Positions 5,359-11,306 of a stretch of 11,306 nt of DNA are shown piece by piece. Below the pieces are notes generated by a model that was given only the letters and a program-made list of their open reading frames with translations, searched no databases and was not told the DNA's origin. A program made the position numbers and the translations under genes. Each line of letters begins with the position of its first letter. Positions within the stretch are counted from its first letter, which is position 1. Source of the DNA: Eubacteriaceae bacterium (GTDB taxonomy: Bacteria > Bacillota > Clostridia > Eubacteriales > Anaerofustaceae). The stretch covers positions 1-11,306 of the forward strand of contig JAGACT010000183.1 in assembly GCA_017613995.1 (NCBI GenBank), given 5' to 3'.

Positions 5359-7302
5359 TCATCTGGTGCTTTTCTTTCCGCCGGCCCTGCCGGTGTTCCT
5401 GACCCTGCCTTCATTCCCGGATACTGTTTTACCGCGGGAAGAGCTCTTTGGTACCTTCCCTTTTAAGTCCGCATCCCGGGAGGATGCTTTCCTCTCCTCC
5501 TGTTTTCTGGGAGGGATCAGGCATACGTTCCTGTCGTATCCTATCAGGTCCGTCCTGCCCGTTTTTATCAGGGCTTCCTTTACCAGATCGTAGTTCTCGG
5601 GTTTCCTGTACTGGATTAGGGCCCTCTGCATGGCCTTTTCATGGGCTGACGTGGCGGTGTAGACCTTCTTCATATCCCTGGGATCGTATCCCGTATAGTA
5701 CATCACCGTGGATACGGTGGATGGAGTGGGATAGAAATCCTGGACCTGTTCGGGCATGTAACCCATGTCCCGGACCATCTCAGCCAGGGCGACGGCGTCC
5801 TTAAGGGTGCTTCCGGGGTGGGAGCTGATGAGGTAGGACACTATGTACTGTTTCTTCCCTGTTTCTGAGTTTATCTTCTCGTAGCGTCTGACGAAGTCCC
5901 TGAATACCTTGTTCGAGGGCTTTCCCATGAGCCTCAGCACCTCGTCGGAGACATGCTCCGGGGCAACCCTGAGCTGCCCGGAGATATGGTGGCGGCACAG
6001 CTCCCTCAGGAAGGTGTCGTCACTGTCGGCCATGACGTAATCGAAACGGATGCCCGAACGGATGAAGACCTTTTTAACCCCGGGGATCTTTCTGAGCTTT
6101 CGAAGAAGCTCGACATAGTCCGAATGGTCCGCTATGAGGTTTTTGCAGGGCTTGGGGAACAGGCACTGCGTATGGGGGCATACGCCCTTTGAGAGCTGTC
6201 TGTCGCAGGAGGGCCGTCTGAAGTTCGCGGTGGGGCCTCCCACGTCGTGGATGTAACCCTTGAATTCGGGATCTTCTGTCATGGCTGTCGCTTCCCTTAT
6301 CAGGGAATCATGGCTTCTGGCCTGGACCACCCTTCCCTCGTGGAAAGCCAGGGAACAGAAGCTGCAGGAACCGAAGCAGCCCCTGTTGGAGGTAAGGGAG
6401 AACCTGACCTCGTCCAGGGCCGGCACCCCTCCGTCCTTTTCATACATGGGATGGTACGTGTTCATGTAGGGCAGCTCGTAGATATCGTCCATCTCCTGCG
6501 TCGTAAGGGGATGCTGGGGAGGGTTCTGTACCACGTATCTGCTGGTGCCGTAGCTTTCCGCCAGGACCTTCGCGGTGATGCTGTCTGTGTTCTTATACTG
6601 GATACCGAAGCTCTCGGCGTACTTTTTTCTGTCTTTCGACATGCTCTCGTAGTCGGGAAGCACGATAGCGTCGGGGATATCCTCCAGAGACCTTGCCTTG
6701 TAGACGGTGCCCCTAATAAAGGTCATGTCCTTTACGGAAAGGCCCGAGGAAAAACAGTCGGCTATCTCGCACAGGGCCTTTTCGCCCATGCCGTATACCA
6801 GGATATCCGCTCCGCAGTCCAGGAGAATGCTCCTTCTGAAGCGGTCTGACCAGTAATCGTAATGAGCCAGGCGCCTCAGGGAAGCTTCTATCCCTCCAAC
6901 GATAACGGGAACGTCCCTGTAAGCGGCTTTTGCCAGGTTGCAGTAGACGCTCAGGGCGTAGTCCGGCCTTCTGCCGGAGGCGCCTCCCGGTGAGTACCGG
7001 TCGGAGGAACGCTTCTTTTTATTCACCGTGTAGTGGTTCACCATGCTGTCCATGTTTCCTGAGGAAACGAGGAAAGCGTACCTGGGCCTGCCCAGTACGG
7101 TAACGGAGGAGGGATCCTTCCAGTCGGGCTGGGCTACGATGCCCACCCTGAAGCCCCTGGATTCCAGGAGCCTTCCCAGAAGAGCCATGCCGAAGGAGGA
7201 ATGGTCCACGTATGCGTCCCCTGTCACGAAGACAAAGTCGCACTCATCCCATCCCCTTTTATCCATATCTTCTTTCGTTACAGGAAGGAAATCCCTAGTC
7301 AT
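5359..7302 (-). CDS. YgiQ-family radical SAM protein (UPF0313)
   Basis: This is a cytoplasmic iron-sulfur protein predicted to cleave S-adenosylmethionine. The family is widespread but its reaction is not established. The 647-residue length is typical. An N-terminal Radical_SAM_N region (about 1-295) includes SFGMALLGRLLESRGF (36-51) and VGGIEASLRRLAHYDYWSD (135-153). The radical SAM domain carries the cluster motif C309-x3-C313-x2-C316. The extra cysteines C366, C375, C380 and C386 may serve folding or a second metal site. The last 50 or so residues are rich in Lys, Arg, Ser and Gly, a common low-complexity tail in this family that might bind nucleic acid. The start has GGAG 8 bases upstream. 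It lies 126 bases below the ACT-MBL gene on the same strand, so partial co-transcription is possible. Family assignment is near certain. Confidence 0.95.
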   Translation of the reverse strand: MTRDFLPVTKEDMDKRGWDECDFVFVTGDAYVDHSSFGMALLGRLLESRGFRVGIVAQPDWKDPSSVTVLGRPRYAFLVSSGNMDSMVNHYTVNKKKRSSDRYSPGGASGRRPDYALSVYCNLAKAAYRDVPVIVGGIEASLRRLAHYDYWSDRFRRSILLDCGADILVYGMGEKALCEIADCFSSGLSVKDMTFIRGTVYKARSLEDIPDAIVLPDYESMSKDRKKYAESFGIQYKNTDSITAKVLAESYGTSRYVVQNPPQHPLTTQEMDDIYELPYMNTYHPMYEKDGGVPALDEVRFSLTSNRGCFGSCSFCSLAFHEGRVVQARSHDSLIREATAMTEDPEFKGYIHDVGGPTANFRRPSCDRQLSKGVCPHTQCLFPKPCKNLIADHSDYVELLRKLRKIPGVKKVFIRSGIRFDYVMADSDDTFLRELCRHHISGQLRVAPEHVSDEVLRLMGKPSNKVFRDFVRRYEKINSETGKKQYIVSYLISSHPGSTLKDAVALAEMVRDMGYMPEQVQDFYPTPSTVSTVMYYTGYDPRDMKKVYTATSAHEKAMQRALIQYRKPENYDLVKEALIKTGRTDLIGYDRNVCLIPPRKQEERKASSRDADLKGKVPKSSSRGKTVSGNEGRVRNTGRAGGKKSTR

Positions 7303-7410
7303 GATCCTCTCTCCGGTAATTGTTTTAGCAAGTGGCTCTCTCAGTCAGAGCGCCCGGCGGCAGCGATGATGAACGGTAAAGCTGTTCGCATGCATTGATA
7401 TCGAATGGAA

Positions 7411-7430
7411 GAGCCCGGCTGCAGGGGCTC
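7411..7430 (-). terminator. Hairpin at the end of the ACT-MBL gene (weak terminator or attenuator)
   Basis: GAGCCC (7411-7416) and GGGCTC (7425-7430) form a perfect 6-bp G+C-rich stem with an 8-base loop. It overlaps the ACT-MBL stop codon (7431-7429). On the minus strand it is followed by TTCCATTC, a poor U-tract. Some readthrough into the radical SAM gene is likely. Confidence 0.35.
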
Positions 7431-8865
7431 ACTTATTCGAAGAAGCGTATTCCACCACGGCGCCGTGTCCCCCGAAGATCCTCCAGTCCCCTTCGTCCAG
7501 CATGGAAATGAGCTGCTCTCTCTCCCTGCGGCAAAGATCTTTGTCGATGTCCACGGTGGTAAGAAGCGCCGGGGCGCAGCGGTTGTATTCAGCCTGTACC
7601 GGAGCCTGATCCTTGACGTTGATGTAGATGTCCCCGGAAAACACCAGACGGTGCTCCCGGTCGATAAGGACGCTCTCCCCCTTCACATGGCCTCCGGCTC
7701 CTTCCAGCACGTCGAAATGGAGGTCTCCGAAATCGAATGTGCCGACCTTTTCGAACAGATCGCACGATTCGCTTCTTTTCTCCCACATCACCCTGAGTTT
7801 CGAGGTGTCTGCGGGAACGTACCTGGTCATGATCTTGCAAAGCTTTATGTACGGCCTGTTCATGGGATTCATCTCCCTGTAGCCGTCACGGCCCTCCGCC
7901 TCGAGCATCAGGCACCGGGCAGAATTCTCGTTGAGCAGGACCTCGTCGAACTCATCCAGCAGGCCGCAGTGATCCGGGTCCGGATGGGTAACGTATACCC
8001 TCTTTACGATGCTGTCCCACTCCGGAACCAGTTTTCTGAGCAGAGCTGTCATCTCACGGCGGTACAGGGCATAGCCCGTATCGATGAAGAGTATATCGTC
8101 CGAACTTTTCAGGATCGAAACATTGGAGCCGCAGGGCGGCTCGAGCAGGGTCATTGAAACGCCGTCACTCAGCTGATGCTCGCTTATCCTGACGTCGAAG
8201 TTCTTTTTGCGGCTTCGGGAAAGAAGCTCCGAACATCTTGAAATATTCATGAACGCGCCATAGGGGGGCAGGCCCAGTTCGTCCAGGTTCTGCATGATCA
8301 TGTTGCAGCAGATCATGACCTCCTCCTTCCGGCGGGCGGATATCTTCAGTTCGAAGCAGATGTTGTCCACGAAGGATTCGTAGAAAATGGAGTTGTCGTA
8401 ATTGACTTCGCTCTCGTCGTAATCGATGACCTCCGCGGTTGCGATTTCCCTGATCCTCTCCAGCAGGCACGAAAAGGTGGCATCGGAATCCACCCGCACC
8501 GCCAGTTTGAAGCTCTGGACATCCCCTTCCTGCTGTACGTAGCTTATATATGGTATGCTGATACCGAAAGAATGAACGACGTCCAGAACCCTCAGGATCT
8601 GCCCCGCACCGTCCGGCATGGATATCCTGAGCAGTTCCACCCGGGATGCGTGATCTGTATCACAGAATCCCTTTTTAGTCAGGATCCTTTCCGCGTCCCT
8701 GTGCCTTCCTTCATCCCCGTCGGCGTCCACGAAAACGTTGTCGATGTCCACCGCCTTGTTGTAGCTGATCCTGGTGATGTTCATTCCGAGACCGTAAAAG
8801 ACTTCTGCCGCCTCAGCGAAGGAGCCGGCCCTGTCCGCCACCGTTATCACATATGTCTTAATCAT
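7429..8865 (-). CDS. Fusion of two ACT domains with a metallo-beta-lactamase-fold domain
   Basis: This 478-residue cytoplasmic protein has no signal peptide. ACT domain 1 (about 3-68) contains DRAGSFAEAAEVFYGLGMNI, ending in NITRIS, a pattern like the amino-acid-binding ACT of prephenate dehydratase. ACT domain 2 is at about 76-150. A helical linker (about 160-215) leads to an MBL-fold domain (about 225-475). Metal ligands are all identifiable: H294-P-D296-P-D298-H299, H393 in GGHVKGES, D412 in FSGD and H467 in GGHG. The second ligand is Asp where most MBL hydrolases have His; flavodiiron proteins have Glu there. A likely role is a hydrolase or redox enzyme whose activity responds to an amino acid, but the substrate is unknown. 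AGAGGAG lies about 10 bases before the ATG. Its promoter region is shared divergently with the plus-strand gene at 9090. Confidence 0.88.
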   Translation of the reverse strand: MIKTYVITVADRAGSFAEAAEVFYGLGMNITRISYNKAVDIDNVFVDADGDEGRHRDAERILTKKGFCDTDHASRVELLRISMPDGAGQILRVLDVVHSFGISIPYISYVQQEGDVQSFKLAVRVDSDATFSCLLERIREIATAEVIDYDESEVNYDNSIFYESFVDNICFELKISARRKEEVMICCNMIMQNLDELGLPPYGAFMNISRCSELLSRSRKKNFDVRISEHQLSDGVSMTLLEPPCGSNVSILKSSDDILFIDTGYALYRREMTALLRKLVPEWDSIVKRVYVTHPDPDHCGLLDEFDEVLLNENSARCLMLEAEGRDGYREMNPMNRPYIKLCKIMTRYVPADTSKLRVMWEKRSESCDLFEKVGTFDFGDLHFDVLEGAGGHVKGESVLIDREHRLVFSGDIYINVKDQAPVQAEYNRCAPALLTTVDIDKDLCRREREQLISMLDEGDWRIFGGHGAVVEYASSNK

Positions 8866-8885
8866 TGCGAATTATCTCCTCTGAC

Positions 8886-8898
8886 ATACTAAATCATA
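8886..8898 (-). promoter_or_regulatory. Extended -10 promoter candidate for the ACT-MBL gene
   Basis: The minus strand reads TGTTATGAT, an extended -10 (TG-T-TATGAT, hexamer at 8898-8893). A start near 8886 would leave a leader of about 20 bases carrying the GAGGAG site. No convincing -35 is present, which extended -10 promoters can tolerate. Confidence 0.35.
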
Positions 8899-9017
8899 AC
8901 ACAGAACAGCACGGTAAGGATGCGAAACCGCTTCATGGGAGCATACTTTAAGCCGCATGAGTCAATCCCCCCGCTGAACGGCCATAGTGCGTATCATGTA
9001 TGCGAAATGAGCCCGGG

Positions 9018-9029
9018 TATGATATCATA
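9018..9029 (+). promoter_or_regulatory. 12-bp palindrome with -10-like hexamer upstream of the membrane-anchored protein
   Basis: TATGATATCATA is a perfect 12-base palindrome about 60 bases before the ATG at 9090. The left half, TATGAT, could be a -10 element, but no good -35 was found 16-18 bases upstream. It could equally be an operator. Confidence 0.3.
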
Positions 9030-9089
9030 TTCAGAGAAAAGCAACACGGAACTGTACATCCGTTCCGGACTGCTTCGGGAGGTATCGTC

Positions 9090-9908
9090 ATGAAGAAGTT
9101 TCTCAAATTCCTGAAGGTACTGTTCATCCTTCTGATCATCCTTGCCATAGGGGCGGCAGCCGCGGTGTACATACTGCGGGAGTATTACGACATCGACGCT
9201 CTGTTGGAGGCGAACCACTATATCCGAAAGACCCTCAGCATGCCCTCCGAGGACATAACCGGGATGTGGGCCTATGAGGACACCGTCTACCGGTTCCTGG
9301 AGGACGGCACCGGGTACGCCGTGAGGAACGGATACTTCATTCCGGTGACCTGGAAGACCACCGAGGACATAGACGTGTACGAGATCACGGGCAGAGGCAT
9401 CTGCTCCGTGGATGACGGGTCCCCCGTGACGGCCCCGCTGGAATGGACGGCGGTCTACGAAAAGGGAGTACTTACCCTCAGGGTACCGGGACTGCTGGGG
9501 ATGCCGGAGGGATTCACCCGCTCGGATGCGACTGTGGATGACAGCGTTGTGCTGGAGATCATAAAGATACCGTATAAGGAAAGAGTGGAAGGCACGTGGG
9601 TCTATAAGGAGACTGTCATGAATTACGCCAGGGAATTCAAGGGTTTCCGGCCCACGAAGATCGAGATCAGAGGTGCCCGCATGGAAGCGACTATGGCGGT
9701 CGAAACCTGGGGGGCACGCAAGACGTTCTCCGGCCCCGTCACATATCTCGACGAGAGCCGGCTCGAGATGAAGGGTGATTTCGAGATACTGGGACCCGAT
9801 GCCTATTACGTGGAAGAGAAATTCGACATGTTCTACGTGATCCGCTCCGACGGAATGACGATGTACCTTCAGAGCTGGCTGAACCTGTACATTCTCGAAA
9901 AGAAGTGA
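9090..9908 (+). CDS. Membrane-anchored protein with tandem repeated beta domains, unknown function
   Basis: The start at 9090 is chosen because GGGAGG lies 7 bases upstream and the protein then opens with a basic stretch and a single hydrophobic helix (MKKFLKFLK, then about residues 10-28). The longer frame from 9000 places 30 unlikely residues ahead of it. The rest of the 272-residue protein should face outside the cell. There are two similar modules. The first starts at GMWAYEDTV (58-66) and has LEDGTGYA (70-77). The second starts at GTWVYKETV (168-176), exactly 110 residues later. Such G-x-W...EDGTG modules resemble small lipocalin-like beta domains of Gram-positive surface proteins, but no function can be given. 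There is no lipobox cysteine and no LPXTG, so it is held by the N-terminal anchor. It is the only plus-strand gene and has its own terminator. Confidence 0.85.
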   Translation: MKKFLKFLKVLFILLIILAIGAAAAVYILREYYDIDALLEANHYIRKTLSMPSEDITGMWAYEDTVYRFLEDGTGYAVRNGYFIPVTWKTTEDIDVYEITGRGICSVDDGSPVTAPLEWTAVYEKGVLTLRVPGLLGMPEGFTRSDATVDDSVVLEIIKIPYKERVEGTWVYKETVMNYAREFKGFRPTKIEIRGARMEATMAVETWGARKTFSGPVTYLDESRLEMKGDFEILGPDAYYVEEKFDMFYVIRSDGMTMYLQSWLNLYILEKK

Positions 9909-9946
9909 GCACGGCTCAGTGCCGCAAATGCTATTCCCGCAATAAA

Positions 9947-9994
9947 GCGTGGCCATCAATATCTTAGGGTAATGATGGCCCCGCCACTTTTTTT
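9947..9994 (+). terminator. Strong rho-independent terminator after the membrane-anchored protein
   Basis: GGCCATCA (9951-9958) pairs with TGATGGCC (9973-9980). The flanking GC (9947-9948) can pair with GC (9983-9984) across a small internal loop. A run of seven T follows at 9988-9994. It sits between two converging genes and may also slow recD2 transcripts from the other side, though that strand has only CTTTATT after the stem. Confidence 0.75.
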
Positions 9995-10038
9995 GTTTCG
10001 ATATCAGTTTACCGGCCTCACGGAAGCCGATCACGTGA

Positions 10039-11306
10039 TCACTTTCCTGTCAGTCCCCTTCTTTCGAACTTCGAACGGATCCTCTCGTCCAGCAGTGAAT
10101 TCCTCCTGTCGACGGTCTGGTTGGTGACCGCCCTCTCCAGGGCTTTTCTGTCCCCCACCAGCACCATGAGTTTTTTCGCCCTGGTCACTGCGGTGTAAAG
10201 AAGGTTCCTCTGAAGCATCACGTAATGACTGTAGGTCACCGGCATGACCACCACGGGATACTCGCTTCCCTGGGATTTGTGGACCGTCACGGCGTAGGCC
10301 AGCACCAGCTCCTCCAGTTCATTGTGTTCGTAGCTTACCACTCTGGAGTCGAACAGCACGTTCACGCTCTTTTCCTCGGTGTCCACGTAGGTGATGCGGC
10401 CTATGTCGCCGTTGAAGACTTCCTTGTCGTAGTTGTTCTTCACCTGCATGACCTTGTCGTTCAGGCGGTATACGGTACTGCCCCGGGTAACGGACAATCC
10501 GTTGGGATTGAGTTCGTTTTGCAGAAGTTTATTAAGGTTAACGACCCCGCTGTCGCTTTTCTGCATGGGGGTCAGCACCTGCACGTCCAGGGGGCTGCAG
10601 TTCATGTATGAAGGAAGGCGCTCCCTGACGAGACCGCAGATGATCTCGGGGATCTTTTCGTTCTCCTTTTCCTCGATGAAGAAAAAGTCCGAATCGGTTG
10701 AATTCTTCATCTGGGGCATCTGTCCGGCGTTGATAAGGTGGGCATTGGTGATTATCCTGCTCTCAGCGGCCTGCCGGTAGACCTTCGTGAGCCTTATCAC
10801 GGGAAAAGCTTCGCAGGAGATGAGATCCCTCAGCACGTTTCCCGCCCCCACGCTGGGAAGCTGGTCGATATCCCCTATGAAGATGATCTGCATACAGGCA
10901 GGTACGGCGTCCAGCAGGGAATCCAGGAGCATCAGATCTATCATGGATGCCTCGTCCAGTATCAGTACGTCTCCGTGAAGGGGATCGGAACTGTCCTTAG
11001 TGAAGCCTTCCGTGGGGGAATACTCCAGCAGACGGTGGATGGTCTTCGCTTCCATGCCGGTGGCTTCGCTCATCCTCTTGGCGGCCCTTCCCGTGGGGGC
11101 TGCCAGCAGGATCTCTTTTCCCATGGCGCTGAGGCTTCTGATTATCCCCTTCGTCACGGTGGTCTTTCCTGTACCGGGTCCTCCGGTAAGGACCATCACT
11201 CCACCTTCGAGGGCGGTAAGGATGGCCTGCTTCTGTATGTCATCGTATTCCATCCCGTCGGTGCAAAGGTATCTTTCGGGATCTGCTGCCCGGCTGCCGG
11301 AATGCT
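10039..11306 (-). CDS. recD2: RecD2-type ATP-dependent DNA helicase (5' part beyond window edge)
   Basis: This is a superfamily 1B 5'-3' DNA helicase of the RecD2/YrrC type, which acts in DNA repair and replication without RecBC. Full proteins are about 740 residues; the visible 422 are the motor core and C-terminus. The frame stays open to the right edge, so the Met codon at 11253 is not the true start: 17 more in-frame residues precede it without a stop. Counting from that Met, Walker A GGPGTGKTT is at 24-32, Walker B LILDEAS at 97-103, motif III FIGDIDQLPSVGAG at 125-138, an SH3-like insert at about 262-315, VTVHKSQGSEYP at 322-333 and LLYTAVTRAKK at 351-361. All ATPase motifs look intact. 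The stop overlaps the palindrome GATCACGTGATC (10029-10040). RecD of RecBCD is less likely, since no recB or recC is visible and the motifs read as RecD2. Confidence 0.93.
   Translation of the reverse strand, partial: HSGSRAADPERYLCTDGMEYDDIQKQAILTALEGGVMVLTGGPGTGKTTVTKGIIRSLSAMGKEILLAAPTGRAAKRMSEATGMEAKTIHRLLEYSPTEGFTKDSSDPLHGDVLILDEASMIDLMLLDSLLDAVPACMQIIFIGDIDQLPSVGAGNVLRDLISCEAFPVIRLTKVYRQAAESRIITNAHLINAGQMPQMKNSTDSDFFFIEEKENEKIPEIICGLVRERLPSYMNCSPLDVQVLTPMQKSDSGVVNLNKLLQNELNPNGLSVTRGSTVYRLNDKVMQVKNNYDKEVFNGDIGRITYVDTEEKSVNVLFDSRVVSYEHNELEELVLAYAVTVHKSQGSEYPVVVMPVTYSHYVMLQRNLLYTAVTRAKKLMVLVGDRKALERAVTNQTVDRRNSLLDERIRSKFERRGLTGK

Noticed and set aside
6247..6849. Plus-strand open frame of 200 codons
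   Set aside because: It is antisense to the radical SAM gene and shows no motifs of its own.
7405..8157. Plus-strand open frame of 250 codons
   Set aside because: It is antisense to the MBL domain, whose metal ligands are all in place on the minus strand.
8994..10034. Minus-strand open frame of 346 codons
   Set aside because: It is longer than the plus-strand gene opposite it, but it is His/Arg-rich, has no start signal and reads across the terminator. The plus-strand frame has a ribosome binding site, a membrane anchor and repeated modules.

Overview
The window reads as chromosomal DNA of an anaerobic Gram-positive bacterium, most likely a member of the Bacillota (Clostridia). The basis is strong AGGAG-type ribosome binding sites, a RecD2-type helicase, a YegS/BmrU-type lipid kinase, a YgiQ radical SAM protein, and a fragment of the AAA-ATPase/PD-(D/E)XK family that is common in gut anaerobes. 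Species cannot be named from the sequence. No RNA gene, CRISPR array or intact mobile element was seen. All genes but one lie on the minus strand. Both window edges cut a gene: an FGGY kinase on the left has lost its last residues, and recD2 on the right has lost its N-terminal part.

Left block (1-3018, minus strand, read 3018 to 1). This is a compact three-gene operon: a GlpF-type channel, a divergent IspD/TarI-like cytidylyltransferase, and an FGGY sugar/polyol kinase. The first two genes overlap by 4 bases and the last two are 20 bases apart. A TTGACA-17-TATAAA promoter lies just upstream (3070-3098), with a cluster of GTTGA/TCAAC half-sites across its -35 box and a Fur-like 7-1-7 palindrome about 50 bp further up. 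The inferred job is uptake of a small polyol, phosphorylation, and activation as a CDP-derivative. The transferase has lost the conserved Asp and Arg of its HDAARP motif, so the last step is uncertain. This block is visibly richer in A+T than the DNA to its right.

Intergenic 3019-3451 is A+T-rich, holds the operon control region and several short palindromes, and has no convincing gene.

Middle block (3452-7302, minus). This holds a diacylglycerol/lipid kinase, a truncated PD-(D/E)XK nuclease-domain protein followed by a hairpin terminator, and a full YgiQ-family radical SAM protein.

Right block (7429-11306). A protein with two ACT domains fused to a metallo-beta-lactamase-fold domain (minus) has an HxDxDH metal motif instead of HxHxDH. 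Divergent from it is a plus-strand, membrane-anchored protein with an apparent internal duplication, ending in a strong terminator. RecD2 converges on this terminator from the right edge.

The most interesting points are the polyol/CDP operon with its altered cytidylyltransferase and layered operators, and the ACT-ACT-MBL fusion.
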